DNA of 59,445 nt from Edaphobacter aggregans DSM 19364 (GCF_000745965.1 NZ_JQKI01000040.1:1-59445), one strand, 5' to 3'; positions 27,231 through 36,813 are shown, counted from the first letter of the stretch. Translations and numbers: made by a program. The notes: generated from the letters alone by a model not told the origin.

Positions 27231-27629
27231 TTGAGAGTGTTCAACGAAAACCAGTTTGGCGTCGAGCGACCGGGCGTGGAGCCGGAGACCGTGCAGCCGC
27301 GAGGTGAGGAGCGCCGCCGCCACGCGCGCTACGCGGTCGATGGCGATGCCGACGTGCTGGTGGCCGACAGCTCGCAAATCTTCCGCGGAAGGATTCGCGA
27401 CATCAGCCTCTCCGGCTGCTTCATCGAGACGCGGGCGCGCCTGCGCATGGGCGTCGGGACACCGGTCGAAATGGTCTTCCGCGCCAACGGTGTAATGCTG
27501 CGCACCGCGGCGACCGTGCGGGCGGTGCGGATGGGAGCCGGCGCGGGATTTCTGTTCGACGGTCTCAACGCCCGAATGCAGGACGAGTTGGAGACGCTGA
27601 TCGAAGCTCTCGAAGGCCGCGGGGGCTAG
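27231..27629 (+). CDS. PilZ domain protein
   Basis: 132 residues from a TTG; the true start may be slightly later. The PilZ signature is present: E-R-R-R-H-A-R-Y, then I-R-D-I-S-L-S-G-C-F-I-E-T. These are the R-x3-R and D/N-x-S-x2-G motifs that bind c-di-GMP. It is a single-domain effector. The gene follows the kinase pseudogene and stands 12 bases before the stop of the convergent metallo-hydrolase gene. It may act on matrix or motility functions; the partner is unknown. Confidence 0.75.
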   Translation: MRVFNENQFGVERPGVEPETVQPRGEERRRHARYAVDGDADVLVADSSQIFRGRIRDISLSGCFIETRARLRMGVGTPVEMVFRANGVMLRTAATVRAVRMGAGAGFLFDGLNARMQDELETLIEALEGRGG

Positions 27630-27641
27630 GCAATGGCGATC

Positions 27642-28586
27642 TCACACGCCCTGATACACAAAGCGCGTGAACATCTCAGGCGTAGTAAATCCTTTGCCCC
27701 ACTTCTCGTCGAAGGCGACCGTAGGTTTGGCGGCGATGGTCTCGTCGATGCTCTTTCCCTGCTTCCTCAGATCGGCTACCTTGTCGCGAATTGCGGACAG
27801 CATCTCCAGAGATTCTGAGACCTGCTGCTTGTCGCCCACCGGACCGTGGCCCGGAATCACAATCGTCGATGTGGTTCCGGTGGCCAGCGTGCGCTTTGTT
27901 GCGCGGATCATGCCGTCGATGTGTCCACCCGTCGAGTAGTCGATGAAGGGATAGACGCCGTTGAACCATGTATCGCCGGTATGCAGCACGTCGGCATCGG
28001 CGAAGTGGACTGAGATGTCGGTGTCGGTGTGGGCAGGATCGTAGTGCTCAAGATAGAGCGTGTTCCCGTTCATCTGCAGGGTGTGCTGGCCGGTGAAGAT
28101 CAGCGTGGGCAGAGCGCCGGCCGGTTCGGAGGGGAAGGTCGCATGAAAGAGCTCAATCTTCTGCGGCGAGGCGAGGCGCTGGCGAGTCTTCTCGTGCGCG
28201 ATGATGGTCGCGCCGGCGGAGTGCATCCAGAGGTTGCCGTCGGTGTGGTCGTAGTGCCAGTGCGTATTGATCAGGTGCTGGATCGGGTCTGCGCTGATCG
28301 CAGCCAGCGCCTCCTGGATGTGCGGCTGCGAACTCGAGATGCCGGAGTCGACCAGCAGCTTGCCCTGTGGCCCCGACAGCACGGCGATGTTGCCTCCCGA
28401 ACCCTGCACCACGCTGATATTTCCGCGAAGCTTCTGGGTGGTGATCTTTGCGCTCGCGGCGCCGGCGCGGGCCTTGAGGACCATCTCGGGCTGCTGGGGC
28501 TCCTGCTGGGCAAAGAGCGAGCGTGACGCGAAGCACGTGGCGGCAGCAGCGGTGGTCGCGAGAAAGTGGCGGCGAGTAACGAGCAT
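27642..28586 (-). CDS. Secreted metallo-beta-lactamase-fold hydrolase
   Basis: 314 residues with a Tat-type signal (T-R-R-H-F-L). The zinc motif H-x-H-x-D-H is at His109, His111, Asp113 and His114 (T-H-W-H-Y-D-H-T-D-G-N). Later metal ligands are in H-T-G-D-T-W-F and V-I-P-G-H-G-P-V. The family covers lactamases, glyoxalases, lactonases and arylsulfatase-like enzymes. Its export to the periplasm and the spacing of the motifs resemble class B/B3-like periplasmic enzymes, but the substrate cannot be named. It is followed on the same strand by the SnoaL-like gene's region (28647-29114). Confidence 0.85.
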   Translation of the reverse strand: MLVTRRHFLATTAAAATCFASRSLFAQQEPQQPEMVLKARAGAASAKITTQKLRGNISVVQGSGGNIAVLSGPQGKLLVDSGISSSQPHIQEALAAISADPIQHLINTHWHYDHTDGNLWMHSAGATIIAHEKTRQRLASPQKIELFHATFPSEPAGALPTLIFTGQHTLQMNGNTLYLEHYDPAHTDTDISVHFADADVLHTGDTWFNGVYPFIDYSTGGHIDGMIRATKRTLATGTTSTIVIPGHGPVGDKQQVSESLEMLSAIRDKVADLRKQGKSIDETIAAKPTVAFDEKWGKGFTTPEMFTRFVYQGV

Positions 28587-28646
28587 GATGAACCTTTCCG
28601 TTAGGAGTTGATCATGAAACAGGGCAGAAGCAGCGGGGAAGCGGGC

Positions 28647-29114
28647 CTAGCCCGTCGTGTGGTCGACGATGATCTTCCAGCCCTTCTCCGTCTTTTCCAG
28701 TACCAAAGAGAAGATGCCGTCGGTGTTGCCGCCTTCCTTTTTGCTGCGCTCGAGGTGATAGCGGCCAATCACGACGGCAAAGCGCTCATCGAGCGGGTGG
28801 GCCTCGAGCTCGGAGAAGGAGAGCGTGCCCATCGCCGCCTTGTTGGGATAGTCACGGCGGTAGGCATCGACCATTCCGGCAAAGCCGCGGTTGACGGAAT
28901 TGGTGATAAAGAGTGTGTCGGGCGAGTCTTTATACGCCTGTGAGAAGCCGTCGAGGTCGCCTCGGTTCCACGCGGCCTCCTGCGCCAGCAGAACCTTTAT
29001 GATGTCCAGCTCCTGCTTAGGAACGGTTGTGAGCTGCTGTTGTTGGGCCAGAGCAGGAAAGCACGCAAACATCAGAGCAAGAAGAGCAGGAAAGAGGCGG
29101 AAGCGAAGGGACAC
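28647..29114 (-). CDS. Secreted SnoaL/NTF2-like protein (DUF4440 or SgcJ type)
   Basis: 155 residues with a signal peptide (L-L-A-L-M-F-A-C-F-P-A-L-A-Q). A short NTF2-like cone follows: L-L-A-Q-E-A-A-W-N-R-G-D-L-D-G-F, then F-V-A or I-T-N-S-V-N-R-G, and W-K-I-I-V-D-H-T-T near the end. Such proteins can be small-molecule isomerases or binding proteins. The gene lies upstream of the metallo-hydrolase, in the same direction, with a gap of 60 bases, so both may be expressed together. Confidence 0.8.
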   Translation of the reverse strand: MSLRFRLFPALLALMFACFPALAQQQQLTTVPKQELDIIKVLLAQEAAWNRGDLDGFSQAYKDSPDTLFITNSVNRGFAGMVDAYRRDYPNKAAMGTLSFSELEAHPLDERFAVVIGRYHLERSKKEGGNTDGIFSLVLEKTEKGWKIIVDHTTG

Positions 29115-29215
29115 GGGTCACCTCAGGGTTTGGCTCCACTGTAGCAAATCGCGGTTGCGCCTTGGGAGTCATAAACGCAGCCGCTACGCTGGCGCGGCAG
29201 GAATAGAATGGAGCG

Positions 29216-31369
29216 ATGAGCCAGGAGCTTGTGGACGCGCGAAGCGAAACCCGGACGGCGACGCGTACGGTGCATGCGGTCTGCTCGCATGACTGCCCGG
29301 ACTCCTGCGGTGTGCTGGTGACGGTCGACGAGCTGAGCGGCCGCGCCGTAAAGGTGCAGGGCGATCCTGCGCACCCGGTCACGCGAGGCTTTCTCTGCGG
29401 CAAGGTGGCGAAGTACCTGGACCGTGTCTACTCGCCGGATCGCCTGCTGTATCCCATGCGGCGCAGGGCTGGCGTCCCGAAGGGGCCGCTCGAGCAGGGG
29501 CGCGAGGCTGAGGCCTTTGACCGCATCTCGTGGGATGAGGCGCTCGACGAAATTGCTGCGCGCCTGAAGAAGATCGCCGCGGAGCACGGACCGGAGAGCA
29601 TTCTGCCATACAGCTACGCCGGAACCATCGGCCAGCTTGGCTACGGTTCGATGGATCGCCGCTTCTTCCACCGGCTGGGAGCCTCACAGCTTGACCGCAC
29701 GGTCTGTTCTTCGGCGGGCGGCACGGCGCTGCTCAGCGTCTATGGCGTGAAGTTGGGGACGTCGCCTGAGGACTTCGCGCATGCTGGTCTGATCATCGCG
29801 TGGGGCGCGAACATCCACGGCAACAACATTCACCTGTGGCCGTTCATTGAAGAGGCGCGCAGGAACGGCGCTCGGCTCGTAGTCATCGATCCGTACAGGA
29901 CGCGCACCGCTACACTGGCCGACGAGCACCTTGCCATTCATCCCGGGACAGACACTGCACTCGCGCTTGGGATGATGCACGTCATCCTTCGCGAGGGCCT
30001 CGAAGACAGCGAGTACATCGAGCGCTGCACGCGCGGCTTTGCGGAGCTTCGCGCTCATGCCCTGAAGCCTGAACACGCGCCCGAGGCAGTGGCGAAGATC
30101 ACCGGAATCGATGCTGCAACGATCGAGCGGTTGGCGCGAGTCTACGCTGCTGCGGGACGCAACGGACGCAAGCCGGCCGCGATCCGACTGAACTACGGGA
30201 TTCAGCGCAGCGAGAACGGCGGGACGGCGGCGCGCACGGTGGCGATGCTGCCGCTGCTCACTGGCTCGTGGACGCAGCACGGCGGCGGTTTTCAGCTTTC
30301 GACCTCGGGCTCCTTTCCGTTCAACTCCAATGCGCTGCAGATGCCGGAGCTGATGAAGGCAAGTCCGCTCGGCCGCGCCGCGCGCGTGGTGAATATGAGC
30401 CGGCTGGGCCAGGCGCTCACGCAGCCGGACGCCGGCGTCGGCGGACCTCCGGTGAAGGCGCTCTTCGTCTACAACTCCAATCCCGCGGCTATCGCGCCCA
30501 ACCAGAACGACGTGCTGACCGGAATGCGCCGCGCCGATCTCTTTATGGTGGTCCACGAGCAGTTCTTCACCGATACGGCCGACTACGCCGACATCGTGCT
30601 GCCGGCGCCAACCTTCCTCGAGACGAAAGACGTGCAGGGAGCTTACGGACATCTCTACGCCCAGGTCTCCGCGCAGGCGATTGCTCCGCTGGGCGAGGCG
30701 CGGAACAACGTCCGTCTCTTCGGCGAACTCGGCCGGCGGATGGGCTTCGAGGAGAGCTGTTTTGACGATCGCGAGGACGAGCTGATCGACCAGGCTCTCG
30801 GAAGCGGCAATCCGTGGTTCCAAGGCATCACGCGGGAGCGGCTGGAGCGCGAGGGCCATGTTCGGCTCACGCTTCCGGTGAATGAGGCTGGCGTGACGCT
30901 GCCGTTCTCCTCGCCGGAGTGGTTCCGGACGCCAAGCGGCAGAGGCGAGCTGGTTCCTGTCCCTGTCTTCGCCGCGCCGGTCGAGTCACGCGCCAACGCG
31001 CAGCAGTATCCGCTCGAGTTTCTGCCGCGCAAGGCGGACAACTATATGAACTCCACCTTTGCCAACATTCCTCTGCACCAGCGGATGGAGGCGAAGACGG
31101 CGGGCGTGCTCGAGATGCATGCCTCGGACGCGGCTCCGCGCGGGATTGTGTCCGGCCACGAGGTGGAAGTCTTCAACGCTCGCGGCAGGGTTACGCTGCG
31201 GGCGCACGTCAACGGTCACGTCGGCGCAGGCGTTGTGGCTGCACGGCTGGACTGGAACAAGCTGAGCCGCGACGGCGCTAATGTCAACGCGCTGACCAGC
31301 GAGCGGCTGACCGACCTTGGCGGCGGCGCGACGTTCTACTCCACGCTGGTCGAGGTTCGGAAAGCGTGA
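29216..31369 (+). CDS. Molybdopterin-dependent oxidoreductase
   Basis: 717 residues. Four cysteines for an N-terminal [4Fe-4S] cluster are at 23, 27, 31 and 61 (C-S-H-D-C-P-D-S-C and F-L-C-G-K). Molybdopterin domains follow: W-D-E-A-L-D-E-I, then L-I-I-A-W-G-A-N-I and V-I-D-P-Y-R-T-R-T, and the C-terminal dinucleotide-binding domain with E-F-L-P-R-K-A-D. A Cys is seen in T-V-C-S-S-A-G-G at a position where the Mo ligand may sit. There is no Tat signal, so it is likely cytoplasmic. It belongs to the DMSO-reductase superfamily; the substrate is unknown. No electron-transfer partner is adjacent. Confidence 0.88.
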   Translation: MSQELVDARSETRTATRTVHAVCSHDCPDSCGVLVTVDELSGRAVKVQGDPAHPVTRGFLCGKVAKYLDRVYSPDRLLYPMRRRAGVPKGPLEQGREAEAFDRISWDEALDEIAARLKKIAAEHGPESILPYSYAGTIGQLGYGSMDRRFFHRLGASQLDRTVCSSAGGTALLSVYGVKLGTSPEDFAHAGLIIAWGANIHGNNIHLWPFIEEARRNGARLVVIDPYRTRTATLADEHLAIHPGTDTALALGMMHVILREGLEDSEYIERCTRGFAELRAHALKPEHAPEAVAKITGIDAATIERLARVYAAAGRNGRKPAAIRLNYGIQRSENGGTAARTVAMLPLLTGSWTQHGGGFQLSTSGSFPFNSNALQMPELMKASPLGRAARVVNMSRLGQALTQPDAGVGGPPVKALFVYNSNPAAIAPNQNDVLTGMRRADLFMVVHEQFFTDTADYADIVLPAPTFLETKDVQGAYGHLYAQVSAQAIAPLGEARNNVRLFGELGRRMGFEESCFDDREDELIDQALGSGNPWFQGITRERLEREGHVRLTLPVNEAGVTLPFSSPEWFRTPSGRGELVPVPVFAAPVESRANAQQYPLEFLPRKADNYMNSTFANIPLHQRMEAKTAGVLEMHASDAAPRGIVSGHEVEVFNARGRVTLRAHVNGHVGAGVVAARLDWNKLSRDGANVNALTSERLTDLGGGATFYSTLVEVRKA

Positions 31370-31516
31370 CGCAACTTGAGATTCTGGCGATCCGCGACGC
31401 TGAAATGGCGAGCGTGCGACCGTTTTTGCGCGACTCCCGGGCGGAACCGGGGCCAAATTAGGCAAAGGGAACGGTTTATCGAGCGCTCGAACTCGCTAAG
31501 GCCCTGTGCGCTCCCA

Positions 31517-31522
31517 TATAAT
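31517..31522 (+). promoter_or_regulatory. Possible -10 box upstream of bamA
   Basis: A perfect TATAAT lies 54 bases before the GTG of the outer-membrane assembly gene. No good -35 box is found at 16-18 bases, so this is only a candidate for the start of bamA transcription. Confidence 0.3.
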
Positions 31523-31575
31523 CGAGACTCCCCCATCAGGAACCGGCGGGGCGTGATTTTCAGAGCAGTGAGGGT

Positions 31576-34503
31576 GTGCGTATCTTTACCGTAGATCGAG
31601 AGAGCGGAAGCTCCCTGAAAAGTGTGACCAGGCCTGTGTGCACGCGCTCCAGCTGCTCCCGCATTGCTTACGCCGTGTCGTTAACTCTTCTTGCCTTTGC
31701 GATGGTTCCCTCGCTCAAGGCGCAGCAGGCTGCCGGCTCGGCCCAGACGCTGTGCCAGCCGCAGGTGGTGGGGAACCGCAGGATTCCGAAGGAATCGGTG
31801 CTCGCGCGGCTGTTCTCGCATCAGGGCGACCTGTTCGATCCGCAGGTGGTGGAGCGGGACTTCAACTCGCTGTGGAACACGGGCTACTTCGACGACGTCC
31901 GCATCGAGCGGGTCGATACCGACAAGTGCGTGCAGCTAGTGATCTACGTTCGCGAGAAGCCGACGATCCGCGAGATCAACTACAAGGGCGTGAACGCCGT
32001 CTCGCAGTCTGACATTCTGGACCGCTTCAAAAAGGCGAAGGTGGGTCTCTCCGTCGAGAGCCAGTACGATCCGACGAAGATCAAGAAGGCCGAGGTGACG
32101 CTGAAGGACCTGCTCGCCGAGCACGGCCACCAGTTTGCAACGATCAGGACCGAGGTAAAGACGATTCCTCCGGCGGCGGTTTCGCTGACCTTCACGGTGA
32201 AGGAAGGTCCGACGGTCAAGGTGGGCAAGATTCAGTTCGACGGCAACGTCAGCGTTCCCGATCGGACGCTGCGGGCGTCGATGAGGAACCTGAAGCCGAT
32301 CGGAATTCCACACTCGATCATCCTTGAGAACCTGTTCGCGCGCACCTATGACGAGAGCAAGCTCGAAGAGGACACGGAACGGGTGCGAGGGGCATATCGC
32401 GATCGTGGTTACTTCAAGGCCCTGACCAGCACACCGACGACGCATGTGCGGGACGCGGGCGGAATCAATCCCTTCACGTTGCGGCCTTCGACGGGCAAGC
32501 GCATCGACATCCTGATGCCGGTGGAAGAGGGCTCGCGTTACCGGCTCGGCGGCATCACCTTCACGGGCAACAAGAACTACCCGAACACGAAGGCGCTGCG
32601 CGCGCAGTTTGCCCAGAAGGACGGCGAGTACTTCAACGCCACGCTGTTCGGCAAGGGACTGGAGCAGCTGCGCAAGGCCTACGGCGAGGGCGGATACATC
32701 AACTTCGTCGGACAGCCCGTTCCGCGCATCGACGAGGCGAAGCAGCTGATCTATCTCGATATCGACATCGACGAGGGACAGCCATATTACGTGTCGCGCA
32801 TCGAGTTCCAGGGCAACTCGATCACGCGTGACAAGGTCATCCGCCGCGAGCTTCTGCTCGATGAAGGCCAGATCTACAACTCGCGTCTGTGGGAGCTGTC
32901 GATCCTGCGACTGAATCAGCTGAACTACTTCGAGCCGCTCAAGGCCGAGCAGGATTCCGAGAGCCGCCAGAACCAGGACGACCACACGGTTGACCTGCTG
33001 CTGAAGCTGAAGGAGAAGGGCAAGAACTCGATCGGCCTGAACGGCGGCATCAGCGGCCTTTCGGGAACGTTCATCGGTCTGAACTACGAGACGAACAACT
33101 TCCTGGGCCTCGGCGAGACGCTGTCGGTGCAGGCGAACATCGGCGATCTGTCGCGCAACCTGAGTTTCGGGTTCACGGAGCCTTACTTCCGGAACAAGCC
33201 GATCTCGTTGGGCATTCAGGTCTTCACGAGCAAGTATGACTTCAACCCCGCGAAGGGCTACTCGATCGCGCAGGGCGCGAGCCAGAACCTGACCAATGCG
33301 CAGCAGTCGCTGCTGACGAACTATAACCAGTCGCAGACTGGTTTTACGCTGTCGGTGAGCTCGCCTTTGCGGCACCTGTTTGCGCGGACGGGCGTGACGC
33401 GCGTTGGCGTCTCGTATGCGCTGTCGCGGTCGTCGGTGACGACGTTCAACGACAATACGCGCAACGTCTTCCAGACGCTGGCGTTCCGCTCGGGCGTGCA
33501 GGGGCAGAACCAGCTGAACGGCATCATCTCCTCGGTGATCACGCCGAGCTTCACGTTCTCGAGCCTCGACCGCGCGGTCGGTCCGCACTCGGGCAAGGAC
33601 TTCAACATCGCGGTGCAGGTGGCGGGCGCGGGCGGCAACGTGAAGTACGTCAACCCGGTGGCGAGCTGGCGGCAGTTCTTCCCGATGAAGAACCTGAAGG
33701 TGAACCGCGAGGGCCACAACGTTCTGGGTTACCGCGTGCAGGTCGCGCACATCTCGGGCTTCGCGGGCGAGGTCGCTCCTCCGACGAACCGCATCTACTC
33801 GGGCGGCGAGGCGGACGTGCGCGGCTTCGACGTCCGGTCGGCCTCTCCGTATACGTTCATTCCGAACCGTGTGATGTTCAACCTGACGAATCCGGATGGG
33901 AATACGGTTCCGCGCGATCCGACGAATCCGGCGCTGGGAACTGTGCAGATTCCGCTGCCGCTGTACCGTCTGGTCTCGATAGGCGGCGACACCAGCATGA
34001 CCGCAAACCTGGAGTACAGGATCCCGATCGTCAACCAGGTGACGTTCGCGTTCTTCACGGACTTCAACATGACCTTCGATCTGCGCACAGACCAGCTGCG
34101 GCAGAGCGTCGCGGGCCAGCAGGAGATTTCGAGCCCGCTTTATGGCTGCCCGAACTTCGTCAACGGCGCGTGCTTTGGGGGCGAGAAGGTTTCGTTCCCG
34201 AATCCGCTGCGCCTGGTTCCGGGCACGAACTACGTTCCGCGCATGTCAAACGGTGCGGAGCTGCAGGTGATCCTGCCGATCGTGAATGCACCGTTCCGTA
34301 TCTACTACGCGTATAACTCGCTTCGCCTGTACAAGGACGTTCCGCAGGCGCTGGCGACGGACCCCGCGACCTTCCGGAGCTTCTTCCCGAACTCGGGAGC
34401 GGGCCAGTACACGTACCTGCAGGCGATTCAGCTGTACGGATCGGACTACACGCTGCGCGAGCCGAGAAAGACGCTCCGGTTGACGGTGAGCACAACCTTC
34501 TGA
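31576..34503 (+). CDS. bamA: Outer-membrane protein assembly factor BamA
   Basis: 975 residues, starting with GTG. A signal-like stretch (residues about 28-50) is followed by POTRA domains: one at residues about 55-120, then repeats recognised by I-R-E-I-N-Y-K-G-V-N, V-K-V-G-K-I-Q-F-D-G-N, Y-R-L-G-G-I-T-F-T-G-N and Y-V-S-R-I-E-F-Q-G-N. The C-terminal part is an Omp85 beta barrel with G-G-E-A-D-V-R-G-F-D at the conserved barrel region, and it ends in Phe. It inserts beta-barrel proteins into the outer membrane. The length is longer than the ~800 residues of enterobacterial BamA, owing to large barrel loops; the Acidobacteria are known for this. It is single on the strand and has a terminator 130 bases after the stop. 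Confidence 0.92.
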   Translation: MRIFTVDRESGSSLKSVTRPVCTRSSCSRIAYAVSLTLLAFAMVPSLKAQQAAGSAQTLCQPQVVGNRRIPKESVLARLFSHQGDLFDPQVVERDFNSLWNTGYFDDVRIERVDTDKCVQLVIYVREKPTIREINYKGVNAVSQSDILDRFKKAKVGLSVESQYDPTKIKKAEVTLKDLLAEHGHQFATIRTEVKTIPPAAVSLTFTVKEGPTVKVGKIQFDGNVSVPDRTLRASMRNLKPIGIPHSIILENLFARTYDESKLEEDTERVRGAYRDRGYFKALTSTPTTHVRDAGGINPFTLRPSTGKRIDILMPVEEGSRYRLGGITFTGNKNYPNTKALRAQFAQKDGEYFNATLFGKGLEQLRKAYGEGGYINFVGQPVPRIDEAKQLIYLDIDIDEGQPYYVSRIEFQGNSITRDKVIRRELLLDEGQIYNSRLWELSILRLNQLNYFEPLKAEQDSESRQNQDDHTVDLLLKLKEKGKNSIGLNGGISGLSGTFIGLNYETNNFLGLGETLSVQANIGDLSRNLSFGFTEPYFRNKPISLGIQVFTSKYDFNPAKGYSIAQGASQNLTNAQQSLLTNYNQSQTGFTLSVSSPLRHLFARTGVTRVGVSYALSRSSVTTFNDNTRNVFQTLAFRSGVQGQNQLNGIISSVITPSFTFSSLDRAVGPHSGKDFNIAVQVAGAGGNVKYVNPVASWRQFFPMKNLKVNREGHNVLGYRVQVAHISGFAGEVAPPTNRIYSGGEADVRGFDVRSASPYTFIPNRVMFNLTNPDGNTVPRDPTNPALGTVQIPLPLYRLVSIGGDTSMTANLEYRIPIVNQVTFAFFTDFNMTFDLRTDQLRQSVAGQQEISSPLYGCPNFVNGACFGGEKVSFPNPLRLVPGTNYVPRMSNGAELQVILPIVNAPFRIYYAYNSLRLYKDVPQALATDPATFRSFFPNSGAGQYTYLQAIQLYGSDYTLREPRKTLRLTVSTTF

Positions 34504-34570
34504 CCCCTCCCCCCAGGGGGGGGGATTGAGGCAAGCCGCCTGATTTGTTGATGTTAGGCGATTCGCGTAG

Positions 34571-34616
34571 GGCAAAATCTTGATTCCATGCGGTTTATGG
34601 GTCAAAATCTTGATTC
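34571..34616. repeat. Short direct repeat after bamA
   Basis: CAAAATCTTGATTC occurs at about 34573 and 34603, 30 bases apart, just before a strong terminator. No role is seen. Confidence 0.6.
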
Positions 34617-34628
34617 GAAAAGAGATAG

Positions 34629-34657
34629 GGCCGGGATAATATCCCGGCCTTTTTTTA
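34629..34657 (+). terminator. Rho-independent terminator downstream of bamA
   Basis: A perfect 9-bp stem (GGCCGGGAT / ATCCCGGCC) with a three-base loop AAT, followed by seven or eight T. It points in the direction of bamA transcription. Confidence 0.9.
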
Positions 34658-34744
34658 TTTCTCTGGTTCTATTTAGCGAGTTGAGGGAAATGAATCGGCG
34701 CTTTTTCAGGGGTTGATTTTTTGGGGATAAGTGGTTTGGTTTGT

Positions 34745-34990
34745 GTTGATTGCGGAAATCATGGGCGGATGCGGGGCCTCGACATCTCTCTAACGCTGCT
34801 TGCGCCGGAGGCAGTTTGGAGACGGCGCGGCGCATGGTCGCCAGCTTGTGGCGGTGCATCAGCAACCGGCGCAGGTCGCGCGTAGCCTGGTCCGAAACCC
34901 CAATGCGCGGGAACCGGTCTTGCTCCAGAAGTTCCAGCAGCAGCCGGGCATTGTTGCGGTCGGTCTTCTGTTTGCGCGGCGCTGGAAGCG
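34745..34990 (-). mobile_element. IS110-family transposase remnant
   Basis: On the minus strand the run K-Q-K-T-D-R-N-N-A-R-L-L-L-E-L, then F-P-R-I-G-V and R-D-L-R-R-L-L-M-H-R-H-K-L-A-T-M-R matches the DEDD N-terminal catalytic part of IS110 transposases. The usual T-D-R-N-D has lost its second Asp (N-N). Only a short stretch of the transposase is left and it is flanked by unrelated sequence, so it is dead. Confidence 0.75.
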
Positions 34991-35049
34991 ATGTCCGTTT
35001 GCGCGTCAGTTCAGTTCGCTGACCCGAAAGACAGCCTGTTTGCACGGGC

Positions 35050-36732
35050 CTAACGCGCCTCGTCCGTGAACTGCCGCTTCCAGTCGTGACCGGAGAGCGT
35101 GAAGGAACTTGAGGGTGCTGGCTGAGTTGCTTCGATCGAGGTGATGCTGATCCGCACGGCAAGTTTGCCATCGGAGAGGACACCGATCAGACGAGGGACC
35201 TGAACGCCGCGAAAGTCCTGAAATTGAGATTGAACCGTATCGAGGCCGCGGAAGTGGGAGCGGATGAGGAGGCCATCGGAGTTGAACCAGAGGCCACGTG
35301 ATTGGCCGTCGAGGGTGCCCTCTGCAGACTCATGTCCGGTGGCGACGCGGATAAGCGAGACGTTATCGATCGTTTTACGGTCGATACGCCAGTCAGACTC
35401 GACGAAGGTGTCGGTCGCAGGGATTGGCTCGATGGCTTTGAGAACAATCTGGAGCAGAGGCGCGTGCTCTCCCTTCGAGAAGAGGTACCACTTATCTCCG
35501 TTGCGGCATCGGGAGAAGTGACTGTTGTCGAAGGTCGCTTCACGGCACCATTGCGCATCGGAGTTCCACGTGTCGCTGTACTGGCCTTGTTGAACGCCGT
35601 TCTTGGTTCCGGCTTCGAAGGTGGCGTGGAGGACGTACGGAGAAGCGGTTGTCCCGGCGGAAGGAGAGATGAGGCGGCGGCCATGTTCGAAGTAGTTGCG
35701 AGCGGAGTCAAAACTATCCTCGCCGGGGGGCCGGGTGGTCTTGAATGGCATGGTGATGCGGGAGTAGGCCTGAACGGGTTCTCGATTGAGGAGAAAAGGC
35801 TCGAAACGAATCGAGGCGATGTAGTCATGGGCCGCGGCATTGGTTCCCGGATTGTCGGAGACCATGAACCCGATGTCGTGGACCTGGCCGTTGCGGTCGA
35901 CGACGACCGTCGTTGTGGTGACCCCCTCAAGTGGGCCGTCCTTGAGTGTGGGCCAGATTGGCGGAGCTGTCGGGAGAAGCTTTTTGCGTAAGGTGGCCTC
36001 GTCGATGGGTACTGTACGGAGTGGATTTGGATCGGAGCCAGGCTGAGTTGTGTCGAAGATGTCTTGAGCGACGGGATTCAGGTCTTCCAACGTTGTGATG
36101 GTGGCAGTGACTTCGGGATCGCTTCCGCCGCTGGCGGAGACGATCCGAGCGATCAAGAGGCTATGGAAGGCGGAGTAACTCTTGTTTTGGAAGTCCCAGT
36201 CAAAGCCGCCGCCATGAGCAAGCAGACCGGAGTTGTCATTGATGGTTATGCCTGCTCCCATCGCCTTCGTGGTGTCTCCGTTGGAGCTGAACTCCATCCA
36301 GCTGAAATGTGTGGTGCCCAGGATGGAATGGACTTCAGCAGTTTTGACCTTGGCGAGCACGGCATCGCGGTTTGGAACCGGCTCGATGAGGGCGATGGAG
36401 ATCTCGCGGAGCCACTCTGGAAAGTAGTCGCCTTCGGTGTGCTGCCAGTGACGGGAGCCATCGGTGATCTCGATAAGGCGAAAGCCTGCGACCGCGAGGT
36501 CACGCTTCCACTGCGTCGGGGACGCCCACCAAATTTCGATCGTGCCGGTGCGATTGGAGGCACGGTCACGTTCCAGCGATGGAACCAGTGTGGCTTTGAG
36601 ATGGAAGGGTGGCGTTTTTGGTTGATCGAGCGTACTGCGTTCGATGGCCTTGCGGACGCGAGAGACGTTGTCTTCAGAGTGGGCAGTCAGGGAAATGGAG
36701 AGCAGAAGACCAACGAGCAGTTTGAGACGCAT
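35050..36732 (-). CDS. Secreted hypothetical protein with a TonB-C-like domain
   Basis: 560 residues with a signal peptide (L-L-V-G-L-L-L-S-I-S-L-T-A-H-S). Two related segments exist: T-I-E-I-W-W-A-S-P-T-Q-W-K-R near the N-terminus and Y-S-D-T-W-N-S-D-A-Q-W-C-R after residue 360. These look like a duplicated domain found in acidobacterial periplasmic proteins. Between them lies a TonB C-terminal-like region (T-T-T-V-V-V-D-R-N-G-Q-V, then I-R-F-E-P-F). There is no N-terminal membrane anchor, so it is not a usual TonB. The function is unknown. The nearest neighbour is the divergent aldo/keto reductase gene. Confidence 0.7.
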   Translation of the reverse strand: MRLKLLVGLLLSISLTAHSEDNVSRVRKAIERSTLDQPKTPPFHLKATLVPSLERDRASNRTGTIEIWWASPTQWKRDLAVAGFRLIEITDGSRHWQHTEGDYFPEWLREISIALIEPVPNRDAVLAKVKTAEVHSILGTTHFSWMEFSSNGDTTKAMGAGITINDNSGLLAHGGGFDWDFQNKSYSAFHSLLIARIVSASGGSDPEVTATITTLEDLNPVAQDIFDTTQPGSDPNPLRTVPIDEATLRKKLLPTAPPIWPTLKDGPLEGVTTTTVVVDRNGQVHDIGFMVSDNPGTNAAAHDYIASIRFEPFLLNREPVQAYSRITMPFKTTRPPGEDSFDSARNYFEHGRRLISPSAGTTASPYVLHATFEAGTKNGVQQGQYSDTWNSDAQWCREATFDNSHFSRCRNGDKWYLFSKGEHAPLLQIVLKAIEPIPATDTFVESDWRIDRKTIDNVSLIRVATGHESAEGTLDGQSRGLWFNSDGLLIRSHFRGLDTVQSQFQDFRGVQVPRLIGVLSDGKLAVRISITSIEATQPAPSSSFTLSGHDWKRQFTDEAR

Positions 36733-36813
36733 GGGCTTAGTTGTAGCTGATTTTGCAGCAGAATTTTTAGTTATAAGATGGCGGCGTAAGATTTTGTATT
36801 GCTGAGGTCAATC

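Noticed and set aside
29684..30859. 391-codon minus-strand ORF opposite the molybdopterin enzyme
   Set aside because: Shadow of a well-defined gene; no motif is recognised.
31936..33750. 604-codon ORF on the minus strand opposite bamA
   Set aside because: It is rich in Arg, Leu, Asp and His, with no family features. It is the antisense shadow of a GC-rich gene whose plus-strand product is clearly BamA.
34602..35183. 193-codon minus-strand ORF as a complete gene
   Set aside because: Only its middle part is IS110 transposase; the rest is unrelated and overlaps the neighbouring gene, so it was called a remnant.
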